Positions 27,985 through 38,247 are shown, counted from the first letter of the stretch. The stretch: DNA of 64,000 bases from an uncultured Schlesneria sp. (GCA_903904835.1 CAIVEI010000206.1:1-64000); one strand, 5' to 3'. Notes: generated by a model not told the origin, from the sequence alone. A program made the numbers and translations.

Positions 27985-28222
27985 GGTGGCGTCAAATCGA
28001 TATCGAGTCGTCCCTGCAGGGATCGTAACGGTCGTGATCCCGCTGTTTTCAATGCGTTTTAGCGAGGCTGGCGCTCAAACCTGTTTCAGATGTTCTCAAA
28101 AATCAACGCCCGGGCGTAATCGACAGAATCGTAACGGGTCATCTCGTTTTTGCAAAAAATGGATGAAATTCGTGCAAAGTTTGTGGAGCGAGCACTAACC
28201 TGTTCGGTAGCGTCAAATCGAT
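27985..28222 (+). repeat. Direct repeat pair bounding the gap before cheA
   Basis: GGTGGCGTCAAATCGAT at 27985-28001 and GGTAGCGTCAAATCGAT at 28206-28222, 16 of 17 bases identical. They lie at the two ends of the non-coding stretch between the kinase gene and cheA. They may be regulatory sites or a relic of a duplication. Nothing else is recognised in 27982-28281. Confidence 0.5.
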
Positions 28223-28281
28223 TATTCAGCGATTTTTCTCCGTGAACTTCGAAACCGTCGTCCCGAACCAAACCTACGCCC

Positions 28282-30630
28282 ATGTCCCACGATCAAGAAA
28301 TCCTTCAAGAATTCGTTGTCGAATGTCGCGAAGGATTGGACCGTATTGATGCCGTGCTGGTTGCGCTGGAAGCCGCACCCGAGGACAAATCGCGCCTGGA
28401 TATTGTCTTTCGGGTCTTGCATACGATCAAAGGAAACGCGGGATTTCTCGATTTTCCCAAACTGGGAGCAGTTGCCCATGCAGGAGAATCGCTGCTGTCC
28501 AGGCTGGTCAATGGATCACTTCCGGTCAATTCGCAAGTCACCGACCTTTTGCTGCGGTTAGTGGATGCGATAAGAAATGTTGTTGCCGAAGTCAATTCCA
28601 GCGGGACCGAAGGTGATCTGCAGCACGATGAATTGATCCGCGAATTGAGTGAATGGACATCGACAACCCAGAAGGAATCGCCTGCAGAATCGCCAAAGCC
28701 ATCGACCGTTACCCCGAATGCACCCGGATCAAATTTCCGGGCACAGATACTCGATGATCTGGGCGAGGTTTCAGAACAGACCGGTGACGCAAAAACCCAG
28801 GCACTGGATCTATCGGAAATCTTCGCTCAACCGGGCAGGATGGAGCCAAAATCAGTTCCACCGGAACCTCCGCCGTTCTTTCAGCCACCTCTACCAGCGG
28901 CGAATACTACGTCAAGTCTCAGCGACTCAGGTTCTGGTTCGTCATTAAGTTCTGGTGCATCATTGAGTAGCAGGGTTTATTCCGAACCCGAGCAATCAAC
29001 AGTCATCCGCGTTCAGATTGACCACCTCGATGATCTCATGAATCTGGTCGGTGAACTAGTGCTGACTCGTAATCGGATCGTACAGATTACGGCCAGTCGC
29101 CAGGACGACGAATTGACCGAGCCAATTCAGCGTTTGAATCGCCTGACCGCGGCATTGCAGGACGGCGTAATGCGCACGCGAATGCAGCCGGTTCGCAACG
29201 CCTGGAAAAAGTATCCTCGAATCGTTCGTGATCTTGCAAAACAATGCGGGAAGCAATGTGAGATCGAATTGCAGGGAGGCGATACAGAACTCGACAAATC
29301 GATGCTCGAAGCGATCGCCGATCCTCTGGTGCATCTGGTTCGAAATTCCATCGACCACGGGATCGAAAAGCCCTATTTGCGCCGGATTAAGGGGAAACCT
29401 GAAACCGGTCGACTTCTTGTTCGCGCATTCCAGGAGAGTGGGCAGGTCCATATCGAAATTTCTGATGATGGTGCCGGGCTTGACCTGGAACGCATCCGGA
29501 AAAAAGCTGTTGAAGTTGGTGTCATTTCCCCTGAAAAGGCGCTCCTGGCGACCGAAAGTGAGCTGAGAAATTCGATCTTTCTCCCCGGCTTTACGACCGC
29601 AGAAAAAGTGACCAGCTTGTCGGGCCGTGGCGTGGGGATGGATGTGGTAAAAACCTCCGTCGAGCAAATTGGTGGAACGATCGAACTGCACACTCAGAAG
29701 GATGTCGGGACAACCGTCCGCCTGACCGTACCGTTGACTCTCGCAATTGTTCCTGCCGTTATGGTTGCTTGCGGATCGCAACGATTTGCGATTCCACAAA
29801 TCAATGTCGTGGAAATGCTGCGTCTCGAAGGAGAGGAACGGCACCTTGCCTGCGACCTCTATTTCGACACCCCGGTTTTGAAACTCCGTGGTGATCTTTT
29901 GCCGATGGCCGACTTGTGTCAGAAACTGCAAATTTGTTCGAACAGCGAGATCACGACTCGTGAAAAACTCGAAATCCTGGTTTTGAAGTCCGGTACTCGG
30001 CGGTTTGCTTTGCTGGTCGATGCGATTGGCGATGCCCAGGAAATCGTTGTGAAGCCGCTGGGAGCACTTCTTGCGAGTCAAACGGAATACAGCGGTGCCG
30101 CGTTGATGGGGGATGGATCCATCGCTTTAATTCTTGATGTACTGGGGATTGCACGCGGCGCGGGATTGCTGGAAGCCGAGAAAACTTTGTTTCATGACTC
30201 CGGGGCGGCGTCTGTGGTGGATCCTGGTCTCGATCACCAGGTGTTGATTTGCCAGGTTGACGGCGACCGCCAGATCGCAATACCGCTGGCTGATGTTGTC
30301 TGTCTCGAACAGATTCCTTTGTCGAACGTCGAAAATTCGGCAACGGGTGATGTGTTGCAGTATCGCGGCGAAATACTGCCTCTTCGGCAATTGTCGCAAA
30401 TCCGGTTAGAGACGAGCACGCCAGCATCCGATGATCGGCTTCTTTCGGTCGTGATTTATCGCATTGCGGAATCATGCATGGGGCTGCTGGTCGATCGGAT
30501 TGTCGACGTTGCCCAGCGCCCTGCAGACTTGCGGTCTGTCGACGCTAACGTGCGGCCCAGCGGTCCTGCGACGGTCGTCGGGACCGCAGTCGTTCTTGGA
30601 CGAGTGACTGACTTTTTACACCTGAACTGA
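28282..30630 (+). CDS. cheA: Chemotaxis histidine kinase CheA with two CheW-like domains
   Basis: 782 residues. Hpt domain 1-105 with phosphorylatable H47 in VLHTIKGNAG. Then a Pro/Ser-rich linker (about 130-235) in place of a recognisable P2 domain. Dimerisation and ATPase: LVGELVLTRNRIVQI, PLVHLVRNSIDHGIE, GLDLERIRKKAVEVG, GRGVGMDVV. The C-terminal region has two CheW-like domains, the second starting near 655 (DHQVLICQVDGDRQIAIPL). CheA autophosphorylates when receptors signal and passes phosphate to receivers. Start ATG at 28282. It heads the run cheA-mcp-cheW-cheB-cheR. No receiver domain of its own. Confidence 0.95.
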   Translation: MSHDQEILQEFVVECREGLDRIDAVLVALEAAPEDKSRLDIVFRVLHTIKGNAGFLDFPKLGAVAHAGESLLSRLVNGSLPVNSQVTDLLLRLVDAIRNVVAEVNSSGTEGDLQHDELIRELSEWTSTTQKESPAESPKPSTVTPNAPGSNFRAQILDDLGEVSEQTGDAKTQALDLSEIFAQPGRMEPKSVPPEPPPFFQPPLPAANTTSSLSDSGSGSSLSSGASLSSRVYSEPEQSTVIRVQIDHLDDLMNLVGELVLTRNRIVQITASRQDDELTEPIQRLNRLTAALQDGVMRTRMQPVRNAWKKYPRIVRDLAKQCGKQCEIELQGGDTELDKSMLEAIADPLVHLVRNSIDHGIEKPYLRRIKGKPETGRLLVRAFQESGQVHIEISDDGAGLDLERIRKKAVEVGVISPEKALLATESELRNSIFLPGFTTAEKVTSLSGRGVGMDVVKTSVEQIGGTIELHTQKDVGTTVRLTVPLTLAIVPAVMVACGSQRFAIPQINVVEMLRLEGEERHLACDLYFDTPVLKLRGDLLPMADLCQKLQICSNSEITTREKLEILVLKSGTRRFALLVDAIGDAQEIVVKPLGALLASQTEYSGAALMGDGSIALILDVLGIARGAGLLEAEKTLFHDSGAASVVDPGLDHQVLICQVDGDRQIAIPLADVVCLEQIPLSNVENSATGDVLQYRGEILPLRQLSQIRLETSTPASDDRLLSVVIYRIAESCMGLLVDRIVDVAQRPADLRSVDANVRPSGPATVVGTAVVLGRVTDFLHLN

Positions 30631-30678
30631 AAACAACGCACAATTTTTTATTCCTGATTTTTTCCGTGAGACTGACCA

Positions 30679-32682
30679 ATGGCAGCCAACTTTTTGACTC
30701 GTCGACGAATTTCCAACAAACTGTTGTGGATCAGCCTGAGCTTTTCGCTTCCGATTGCGGTCCTGCTTTACTTCATGATCGCGGGATTCAACCGGGACAT
30801 ACGGTTTGCCGAGCAGGAACTGGCAGGAATCGAGTTTCAACGACCAATCCACGATTTGTCCCGAGCGCTCTCTCGTCACGATTGGCTCTCACGGGCAGAC
30901 AAAGTTGTTGAATCGGAACTTGCCAGCGAACAGGGAAAGATCGACCAGTCGCTACAAAGGCTCGACGGACTGGAGCGGCATCTGGGCAATACCTTGCAGG
31001 TCAATGAAGCAGCTCTCGCTCAGCGACAGCGTTCGAGTTCGCTCCCTCGTGAAATGAACGCTTCGTGGCAGCGGTATAAGTCGGAAAGGGCTCAACTCAC
31101 TCCTGAAGTCGATGAGGCTCGTCACCGGGCATTCGGCGAACAAGCGCGAAAACTCGCGGCGCATGTGATTGACACTTCAAATCTGATCCTTGATCCCGAT
31201 CTCGACAGCTTTTATCTGGTGGATGGAATCTGCATCGGATTACCTCGGCTTCAAAATCATCTTGCCGAATTACGATTGCTGGTTCGAAAATCCTTCGCCA
31301 AGCCAGAACTGGAAATGACCGACGTCGTCAATCTGGTTTCCACGGGCCGGTTAATCAAGGAAGCCGACTACGACCCTGTCGTCAACAGCATTCGGACCGC
31401 TTTAGCAGAAGACATCAATTTTCACGGGATCAGCAACTCGATGAGACAGATTGAACCTGCGTTAGACAGTTTCATCGTTGCAATTGATTCACTGTTAGGC
31501 CAACTCAATGCCAGCGAAGCAAACAAGCTGAATGGCCGTGGAGCCGAAATCGACCAGCTCATCGCGAAAGCGATCGATGCCAGTTATCAATTGGGGAATA
31601 TCGGTGAACGGGAATTGACGGAATTACTGTCGATTCGTGCCAAGGAGTTTCGAAACGGAAGACTCTGGTCGCTGTTGTTGACGGCACTGGCTCTGGCAGT
31701 CGCCGTCGGGATGGTCGCGATTGTCGCTCGCAGTATTACGGTCCCGCTCGCGAATTGTGTCGCCGGATTGCAATCGCTGGCCAATCGCGATTTGACACGT
31801 CGAATGAACGTGAAATCCGATTCCGAGATTGGCGAGATTTCCACTGCCGTGGATCAGGCCGCTGATGGAATGCTTGCGGCAATTCGTTCGATCCGTTCCG
31901 GTGCATCGGAACTGAATCGAGCGGCAGACCGTCAAACCGACGTCAGCTCGCAGATGTCGACCAACGCCGAAATGACCTCACAACAGGCGCATCGGACATC
32001 GCTGGTCGCTGAACAGGTCAATAACAATACGCAAGCCGTATCGCTGGCGATGAACGAACTGAGTACCGCCATTCGCGAGATTGCCAACAACACCCACCAG
32101 GCCGCTCGCGTTGCCACAGATGCTGTTCAATTGGCAGCGACAACCAATTCGACGGTCGCAAAACTTGGTCAAAGCAGTGCGGAAATTGGCGAAGTGATTA
32201 AGGTCATCACGTCCATCGCCGAGCAGACTAACATGCTTTCCCTGAATGCAACCATTGAAGCGGCTCGAGCGGGTGAGGCGGGTAAAGGTTTTGCTGTGGT
32301 CGCGAACGCGGTCAAAGAACTTGCCAAGCAGACGGCCAGCGCGACAGAAACGATTCGTCGTAAAATCGACGTGACTCAAAGCGATATTCGTGATTCTGTT
32401 TCTGCGATCAGTCGTATCAGCCAGACAATTCAGCAGATCAATGACTTTCAGAATTCCATCGCCGGGGCTGTCGAAGAACAAACCGTCGTCACTCGTGATA
32501 TCAGCCGCAATGTCGCCGACGCGGCGAAGGGAACCTTGGAAATCACGGAAAACGTGATTCAGGTGGCAAAAGCGGCAGAAGGTACGGCTGCTGGAGCGGC
32601 AGCAACCAGGACTGCCGCCGAAGATGCCACTCGCCTGGCGACGCAGCTGAATGAACTCGTTTCCCAGTTCCGCAGTGATTGA
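30679..32682 (+). CDS. Methyl-accepting chemotaxis protein
   Basis: 667 residues. Membrane segments at about 17-40 ([20 protein letters not shown]) and 335-355 ([19 protein letters not shown]), with a helical periplasmic sensor of roughly 290 residues between. HAMP follows, then a coiled-coil signalling domain with the hairpin tip [20 protein letters not shown] and [20 protein letters not shown]. No PAS or Cache motif seen in the sensor. It is the only receptor in the operon and probably feeds CheA through CheW. ATG at 30679, 48 bp after cheA. Confidence 0.93.
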   Translation: MAANFLTRRRISNKLLWISLSFSLPIAVLLYFMIAGFNRDIRFAEQELAGIEFQRPIHDLSRALSRHDWLSRADKVVESELASEQGKIDQSLQRLDGLERHLGNTLQVNEAALAQRQRSSSLPREMNASWQRYKSERAQLTPEVDEARHRAFGEQARKLAAHVIDTSNLILDPDLDSFYLVDGICIGLPRLQNHLAELRLLVRKSFAKPELEMTDVVNLVSTGRLIKEADYDPVVNSIRTALAEDINFHGISNSMRQIEPALDSFIVAIDSLLGQLNASEANKLNGRGAEIDQLIAKAIDASYQLGNIGERELTELLSIRAKEFRNGRLWSLLLTALALAVAVGMVAIVARSITVPLANCVAGLQSLANRDLTRRMNVKSDSEIGEISTAVDQAADGMLAAIRSIRSGASELNRAADRQTDVSSQMSTNAEMTSQQAHRTSLVAEQVNNNTQAVSLAMNELSTAIREIANNTHQAARVATDAVQLAATTNSTVAKLGQSSAEIGEVIKVITSIAEQTNMLSLNATIEAARAGEAGKGFAVVANAVKELAKQTASATETIRRKIDVTQSDIRDSVSAISRISQTIQQINDFQNSIAGAVEEQTVVTRDISRNVADAAKGTLEITENVIQVAKAAEGTAAGAAATRTAAEDATRLATQLNELVSQFRSD

Positions 32683-32746
32683 GATTGTTGCATGATCCTC
32701 ACGATTTCCGCAGTCGTCATACTGATCTCAAAATTCTGGCCCAAAC

Positions 32747-33244
32747 ATGGCTTTATTAGAAAAGATTTTCACGTTTCATCTCGATGGCCTGTTTCTAGGG
32801 ATCGACGTGAATGAAGTTCACGAGGTCCTGCCGACTCAGGCATTGACTCCGGTTCCGCTGGCGCAACCCATCGTAGCGGGTTTGATTAACATGCGCGGTC
32901 AAATCGTCGTGGCGATCGACCTTCGCCGGTTTCTGCGGCGACCTGTCCGTTCGGTCGATCAGCGACTGCCAATCAACGTCATTGTTCGCAATGGCGGCAA
33001 TCTCATGAGCCTTCTCGTCGATGATATGGGGGATGTCATTGAAGTAGACTCGGCATTGTTCACGAAGCCACCCGACACAACCGCCACCGACACCCGAAGT
33101 CTTTTTCGGGGAGCCTTTCAACTCCCCTCACAGTTGCTGTTAGTCTTCGATACCGTTCGTGCGACCGAAGCCATAGTGTCGCAGGCGACATCCAAAGTGT
33201 TACAATCAGTACATGAATCGAATCCGCATTCTGATCGTCGATGA
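32747..33244 (+). CDS. cheW: Chemotaxis coupling protein CheW
   Basis: 165 residues, single CheW domain: FHLDGLFLGIDVNEVHEVLP, LINMRGQIVVAIDLRRFL and LLVDDMGDVIEVD. It couples the receptor to CheA. ATG at 32747. Its 3' end overlaps the cheB start by 32 bp, indicating coupled translation. Confidence 0.93.
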   Translation: MALLEKIFTFHLDGLFLGIDVNEVHEVLPTQALTPVPLAQPIVAGLINMRGQIVVAIDLRRFLRRPVRSVDQRLPINVIVRNGGNLMSLLVDDMGDVIEVDSALFTKPPDTTATDTRSLFRGAFQLPSQLLLVFDTVRATEAIVSQATSKVLQSVHESNPHSDRR

Positions 33245-34334
33245 GTCCTCCGTCAGTCGGGACGCGCTCCGAAGAATTCTGAGTGCTGTTGCTGATTTGG
33301 AGATTGTGGCTGTCACAGGTAGTGGCAAAGTTGCACTGGCCCGATTGGCCGAACTGAATCCCGATGTCGTCTTGCTTGACGTGATTGGGCCGGAAAAAGA
33401 AGGCTTAAAAACACTTGCCGCCTTGCGTCAAAAGGCCCCTTCGTTGCCGGTTATCATGTTCAGTCATTTGACTGATCGAGGTTCTCAGACAACGGTTGAT
33501 GCGCTTCTGCTTGGAGCAACCAACTACTTGATGAAACCTGACACGAATACGGAACTTGAGAGCTGCATCCAAAACGAATTGACGAAGAAGATCAAGAATC
33601 TAGGTACGCCTTCTTCAGATCAGTCCAGTCTTCGTCTACGTGACGGTTTGGCGGGGATTCGACTGAATCGAAATGCGGGTACTCCGGCAGTTGTCGAAAA
33701 GCCCGCGCGGGAGAGTAAGATCGTCCCGGCTCGTTCATCTCGCTCAGTGGAACTGGTCGCGATCGCCACATCCACGGGGGGGCCGAATGCACTGGCAAGT
33801 GTACTTTCTTCCCTGCCGAGTTCGTTTGTGACGCCGATCGTGATTGTCCAACATATGGGAGCAGGGTTTACTACCGGTCTTGCCGAAAGCCTGGGTCGCC
33901 AGTCGGGTCGGACTGTTCGTGTCGTCGATCATGCCCATTCGCTGACGGACTCCACAGTCTGGATCGCTGCGGGAGGACGGCATGTCACCGTGACAAAGCG
34001 CGGCAACGTCATGCAGGTTGCACCAAATGACGAACCGGAAGTGAATGGTTGCCGCCCGTCGGCCGATGTGTTGTTTCAGTCCGTGGCAACGGCGGTCGGT
34101 GCCCATTGCCTTGCTGTTGTTCTGACCGGAATGGGATTTGATGGCCTCGCGGGATGTCGCATGATCAAGCAGGCTGGCGGATCGATTCTGGTTCAGGACG
34201 AAGCCAGTAGTATCGTCTGGGGCATGCCGGGTCAGGTGGCGACCGCCGGACTGGCGGACATGGTGCTGCCACTTTCTGATATTTCCCGGTACATCAGCCT
34301 GTACGTCAATTCGAGGCCAACGAATGCTGGATAA
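33213..34334 (+). CDS. cheB: Chemotaxis response regulator methylesterase CheB
   Basis: 373 residues. N-terminal receiver (1-120): RILIVDESSVSRDALRR, VVLLDVIGPEKEG. The phosphorylation Asp is present but the usual MPxMDG is replaced by GPEKEG. Linker, then methylesterase with the Ser-His-Asp triad in IATSTGGPNAL, VQHMGAGFTTGL and LTGMGFDG. It removes methyl or deamidates receptor glutamines for adaptation. Overlaps cheW (32 bp) and cheR (11 bp), so all three are one operon. Confidence 0.95.
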   Translation: MNRIRILIVDESSVSRDALRRILSAVADLEIVAVTGSGKVALARLAELNPDVVLLDVIGPEKEGLKTLAALRQKAPSLPVIMFSHLTDRGSQTTVDALLLGATNYLMKPDTNTELESCIQNELTKKIKNLGTPSSDQSSLRLRDGLAGIRLNRNAGTPAVVEKPARESKIVPARSSRSVELVAIATSTGGPNALASVLSSLPSSFVTPIVIVQHMGAGFTTGLAESLGRQSGRTVRVVDHAHSLTDSTVWIAAGGRHVTVTKRGNVMQVAPNDEPEVNGCRPSADVLFQSVATAVGAHCLAVVLTGMGFDGLAGCRMIKQAGGSILVQDEASSIVWGMPGQVATAGLADMVLPLSDISRYISLYVNSRPTNAG

Positions 34335-35124
34335 CAACAGTTTCGCATTCATCTGCGAGCTTCTCGAAGACCAGGCGGGTATCGCGATTGAAGCGGATCA
34401 GGACCAGTTTGTTGCCTGCCGGTTGCTTCCAGTCGCACAGAAACACAGGTTTGACTCGCTCGAACCGATGATTACGCAACTGAGAACTCGAAATGATCGA
34501 CACTTAATTCAGGAAGTGATCGAATCGCTGGTGACTCACGAAACCTCATTTTTTCGAGATGCACATTACTTCGATGAACTGACCGAGCGAATCTTGCCGC
34601 GTCTGATCGCTCGACAGGCACCAGAACGTCGACTATCCATCTGGTGTGCCGCCTGTTCCACAGGCCAGGAAGCCTATAGCGTGGCGATGATTCTGCGCGA
34701 ACAATTCGCTCAACACTTGAATGACTGGCACATCGAATTGTTAGCGACGGACCTGTCAGAGATCTCGTTGCAACAGGCGCGGTCAGGTTGCTATACCGAT
34801 GTGGAAGTCCGACGAGGCTTGACCCCTGCCCGGCTGACTCAACACTTTCGCCAGGATGGTGACGGGTGGCAAATCGATGATCGTTTGAAACGAATGGTCC
34901 ACTTTCAGCAATTGAACTTGACCGCTGTCTGGCCACCCTTTCCCACGATGGATTTAATTCTGCTCAGAAACGTGCTGGTCTACATGAACCCAGCCACTCG
35001 CGAGAAGATTCTGACTCGTATGCAACGGGTCTTGCACCCCGAAGGTCGTCTGATTCTGGGAAGCTCAGAATCTTCAGGCATTCCCGACGCCCGTTTCGCG
35101 ACGGTTCGGCCAGGGATGAAATGA
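34324..35124 (+). CDS. cheR: Chemotaxis protein methyltransferase CheR
   Basis: 266 residues, standard length. N-terminal helical domain, then a SAM domain: WCAACSTGQEAYSVAM, LLATDLSEISLQQARSG, DLILLRNVLVYM, LHPEGRLILGSSES. It methylates receptor glutamates using SAM. ATG overlaps the cheB end by 11 bp. After it the 35125-35424 gap holds no gene, only the -10-like element at 35358. Confidence 0.95.
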   Translation: MLDNNSFAFICELLEDQAGIAIEADQDQFVACRLLPVAQKHRFDSLEPMITQLRTRNDRHLIQEVIESLVTHETSFFRDAHYFDELTERILPRLIARQAPERRLSIWCAACSTGQEAYSVAMILREQFAQHLNDWHIELLATDLSEISLQQARSGCYTDVEVRRGLTPARLTQHFRQDGDGWQIDDRLKRMVHFQQLNLTAVWPPFPTMDLILLRNVLVYMNPATREKILTRMQRVLHPEGRLILGSSESSGIPDARFATVRPGMK

Positions 35125-35357
35125 CAATTCCTCCGCTGTGCGATTCCAAAGACGTCTAAAGCAGCGGTCTCCTGACGCCGTACAGGATGCCGACCGAAAG
35201 TCTGCTCTCAGTTTTCAATTTGATGAGATCAATGAATTTGGCTTGCACAATAAACGGACCTGAGGCGTTCTCTGCTCATCCTTGGCCATTTCAGCGACGT
35301 TTCGTGCGAGAATTCACAAATATCGATTTCTGAAATTCCAATCCATGAATCAACGGG

Positions 35358-35363
35358 TATAAT
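35358..35363 (+). promoter_or_regulatory. Perfect -10 element before the VapBC-type pair
   Basis: TATAAT, 62 bp before the start codon at 35425. No good -35 box is visible at the usual spacing. Assigned to the toxin-antitoxin pair by position only. Confidence 0.4.
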
Positions 35364-35424
35364 CCGTTCAACAACTAGTGCCTGGACGGTCGAATTTTAA
35401 GGCGAAAACCATGAGGGACATATC

Positions 35425-35769
35425 ATGAGCCTGATCGAAACGACGGTCGAAGGGACAATTGAATCTGACGGAACGCTTGTACTGGACCAACCGACGAACC
35501 TGCCTGCGGGTCGGGTTCTGGTCGTGTTAAGGCAAGAAGCACAATCGCAATCAGTACATTCCGTCGAAGAGAGCTTCTTTGAGATGATGGAAGAGATCTG
35601 GACGTCGCAGCGAGCACGAAGCCACATTCCCCGAACCATGGCTGCTGTTCATGAGGATCATTTCGAGCTTCAGGGCCAAATTGAAGACGAAATTGAAGCT
35701 GCGATTCGACTTCAGAAAGAGTGCCGACACCGTCGAAAGCAAACTGAAATCGAGACCATCTCGCCATGA
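35425..35769 (+). CDS. Antitoxin-like protein paired with a PIN toxin
   Basis: 114 residues. Begins IETTVEGTIESDGTLVLDQP, which resembles short AbrB-type or DUF104-like antitoxin strands, followed by a charged helical tail. ATG at 35425 with GAGG upstream. Its stop overlaps the next ATG by 4 bp, a typical toxin-antitoxin arrangement. Length is somewhat above usual antitoxins. Antitoxin role is inferred from position. Confidence 0.7.
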   Translation: MSLIETTVEGTIESDGTLVLDQPTNLPAGRVLVVLRQEAQSQSVHSVEESFFEMMEEIWTSQRARSHIPRTMAAVHEDHFELQGQIEDEIEAAIRLQKECRHRRKQTEIETISP

Positions 35770-36170
35770 GAGTCTGCGTCGACACCAACATCATCATTTA
35801 CTATGTGGAACGGGACCCCGTCTGGCAACCAAAAGTGGATGCATGTTTTAGAGCGGTAATCGCTAATGGTGATGTATTGGCTGCAAGTGATGCCGCACGT
35901 TTCGAGTGTCTTGTTGGTCCCCTTCAGACGGGCGATGCTGCGGTACTCAACGACTACCACAGGTTTTTCGATTCGAAGAATAGCATTCATACTTTGCCAG
36001 TGACGTCAGCCGTTTGGGAACGGGCAGCCGAGATTCGAGCTTTGTTCCGATTTCAGGCGTTGGACTCAATTCATCTGGCTTCAGCAATTGAGCGCGGCTG
36101 CGGTATCTTCTTGACGAACGACGCACAATTGTCTCGCTGTACTGCAATTGCTGTGCAAGTTCTGACATAA
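35766..36170 (+). CDS. PIN-domain ribonuclease toxin (VapC family)
   Basis: 134 residues. PIN acidic residues are present: RVCVDTNIIIYYVE, the Glu in AARFECLVGP, the Asp in ALDSIHLASAIERG, and LTNDAQLSR. VapC toxins cleave tRNA or rRNA in a Mg2+-dependent way. The specific target is unknown. Overlaps the preceding gene by 4 bp. It follows the chemotaxis operon as an independent module. Confidence 0.9.
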   Translation: MRVCVDTNIIIYYVERDPVWQPKVDACFRAVIANGDVLAASDAARFECLVGPLQTGDAAVLNDYHRFFDSKNSIHTLPVTSAVWERAAEIRALFRFQALDSIHLASAIERGCGIFLTNDAQLSRCTAIAVQVLT

Positions 36171-36394
36171 TTGGCCGTTATTTGCGATGACAAACGGACA
36201 CGGAAAAATCGGAACATTTCGAGCCTCATCTGAGCGCATGCGAAGAAATTGTGATCGTCCGTGACAAACAAAAAATCGACCTGATTCTGTCAGATATGAG
36301 ATTCGTACTGACTGCCAATTCGTTATGCTGATGCGGAAGACGTCTATGACAATTCGGCGGCTTGGTTGCGCTGAAATACCCTTTGGAATTCCTC

Positions 36395-37447
36395 ATGTCC
36401 AATTTCCTGACATCGTCGACGTTGCCGTTATCCACACTGGCCACGTTTTGCCGGTCGCTTGGAACGATGCTGCATTCTGGGGTGAATATCCTCAAGGCAT
36501 TTCAAGTTGCGGGTGGGAAATCGACTTATCCCAGACTGAAGCAGATTTCTGAAGAAATTGTCGATGAGCTGCGAAAAGGGTCTGACGTCTCAACGGCGAT
36601 GAGCAATCAAGGGGATGCGTTCCCGGAATTGATGGTGGATATGGTCCGTGTTGCCGATCAGACGGGTTCATTGCCGGAAGTTCTGCACGCACTCGCCGAG
36701 CATTACGATAATCTTGTTCGACTGCGTCGCACGTTTCTGAGTGCGATTGCGTTTCCGATACTCCAACTGATCGCTGCGATCTTTATCGTCGCACTGTTGA
36801 TCTGGATTCTGGGGATGATCGCGTCGAATAGTGGCGACAAGCCATTCGACGTTTTGGGGTTGGGGCTGACCGGAACACTTGGGGCACTCACCTGGCTGGG
36901 TGGTTGTTTCGGTACCGCATTAGCCGGCTTGTTCCTGTACTTGTTTCTGGTCCGTGGCTTGAAAGGACGCAAGTTTGTTCATTCGGCGTTATTGCGAATT
37001 CCGGTGATCGGTGGTTGCCTGCGCTCTTTTGCGATGGCTCGGTTTTCGTGGGCATTTGCATTGACTCAGCAGGCGGGGATGTCGATAAATCCAAGCCTTG
37101 AATCAAGCCTGAAAGCGACCGGAAATGGTGCTTTTGCGGCTGTCACACCGATGGTGACGGCGATGATTACCGAAGGGGAAGATCTTTCGTTTGCTCTCGA
37201 CGCCACGCATTTGTTTCCCCGCGATTATCTGGAACTCGTCCGTGTGGGCGAAGCGACCGGAACTGTTCCTGAGACTTTAGAGCGGCTTAGCCCTCAGTTG
37301 GAAGATCAGGCTCGACGAAGTCTTGATGCCATGACGGCGGTACTCGCCTGGGTCATCTGGGGGATGGTGGCAAGCGTCATCATCTTCTTCATCTTTCGAA
37401 TCGCGCTGATGTATATTGGATTGCTGAACGATGCGGGAAAAATGTGA
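36395..37447 (+). CDS. Type II secretion / type IV pilus inner-membrane protein (GspF/PilC family)
   Basis: About 350 residues. Two T2SSF domains: TFCRSLGTMLHSGVNILKAF near the start, and ARFSWAFALTQQAGMSINPS in the middle. Three membrane regions: LSAIAFPILQLIAAIFIVALL, a central pair near GGCFGTALAGLFLYLFLV, and a C-terminal WVIWGMVASVIIFFIFRIAL. ATG at 36395 with a weak GGA eight bases upstream; a TTG lies 33 bp earlier in frame. It stands alone, with no ATPase or pilin adjacent; the nearest motor gene is the PilT-like one at 7578. Confidence 0.87.
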   Translation: MSNFLTSSTLPLSTLATFCRSLGTMLHSGVNILKAFQVAGGKSTYPRLKQISEEIVDELRKGSDVSTAMSNQGDAFPELMVDMVRVADQTGSLPEVLHALAEHYDNLVRLRRTFLSAIAFPILQLIAAIFIVALLIWILGMIASNSGDKPFDVLGLGLTGTLGALTWLGGCFGTALAGLFLYLFLVRGLKGRKFVHSALLRIPVIGGCLRSFAMARFSWAFALTQQAGMSINPSLESSLKATGNGAFAAVTPMVTAMITEGEDLSFALDATHLFPRDYLELVRVGEATGTVPETLERLSPQLEDQARRSLDAMTAVLAWVIWGMVASVIIFFIFRIALMYIGLLNDAGKM

Positions 37448-37557
37448 CTTCGTTCTGGGGTCGGGTGTTCAATTTACAAAATTGGCCGCGTGACCGAGCT
37501 TACGGCAGGGGATCATTCGAACGCCAATTTTGAAATTTGAACGCCTGACCCCTTGCG

Positions 37558-38181
37558 CTAAACCACGACGCCATTACGAAGATGAATACCGCGGATGGAC
37601 AGTTGGTGTTTCAACGCGTCGACCGTTGTAAAGACTTCGGCGTCGAGGCCGTGTTTCCGTCCATGCTCGACGTATTGAGGAATGTCGTCGGTGTAGAAAC
37701 AATCCGGGGCATCGCAGCCAATCTTTTTCAATGCCGCTTCGTAGATCTCGGGTTGTGGTTTCAGCGCGTGAACCTGGTAAGACAATACGAAATCGTCGAA
37801 ACGATCGAGAACCTGAAATTGCTGGCTGACAAATTCGTAGTGGAAAACGCTGGTGTTGGATAACAAAACCAATCGGTAGCCGCGCGATTTGAGTTCGTCG
37901 AGAACGGGAACAATGGGTTTGTTAAGTGTAAAGATGTCGGATGCCGCGTGGGCCAGTTTCTGGAGATCGACTTTGGTTTTGAATTGTAATTCGAACCACG
38001 CGTGAAATTCTTCGGGTGTCACAAGACCTCGTTCGAAATCCCACTGCCAACCCGAATCGATCAAAGATTGACGAAGTTCGTAGCCGGTTCGACCACAGAG
38101 TGCTCCAATCTGAGAACACATCCGATCATGGCTGAAATGGACGAGAACATTTCCCATATCAAAAAGCACGGTGCGAATCAC
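37558..38181 (-). CDS. HAD-superfamily phosphatase (YihX-like)
   Basis: 207 residues. Motif I is VLFDMGNVLVHF, with the nucleophile Asp and Gly at the second position, as is usual in the YihX-type subgroup. Motif II is LVLLSNTS, the Lys lies in HALKPQPEIYEAAL, and motif IV is CFYTDDIPQYVEHGR. The start is GTG at 38179-38181, supported by GGAGG six bases upstream. Substrate is probably a small sugar phosphate; not determinable. Confidence 0.87.
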   Translation of the reverse strand: MIRTVLFDMGNVLVHFSHDRMCSQIGALCGRTGYELRQSLIDSGWQWDFERGLVTPEEFHAWFELQFKTKVDLQKLAHAASDIFTLNKPIVPVLDELKSRGYRLVLLSNTSVFHYEFVSQQFQVLDRFDDFVLSYQVHALKPQPEIYEAALKKIGCDAPDCFYTDDIPQYVEHGRKHGLDAEVFTTVDALKHQLSIRGIHLRNGVVV

Positions 38182-38247
38182 AAATTTCCTCCGTTGAATT
38201 TTTCCGTGCGCATTAGTGTTAATCTATGAAAAAGTCTCTTCACTTTT

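Noticed and set aside
29056-30081. Long minus-strand open frame of 341 codons
   Set aside because: Antisense to cheA, whose domains are clear.
35125-35424. Possible small gene after cheR
   Set aside because: No frame with ribosome site and motif; only a -10-like element is seen.
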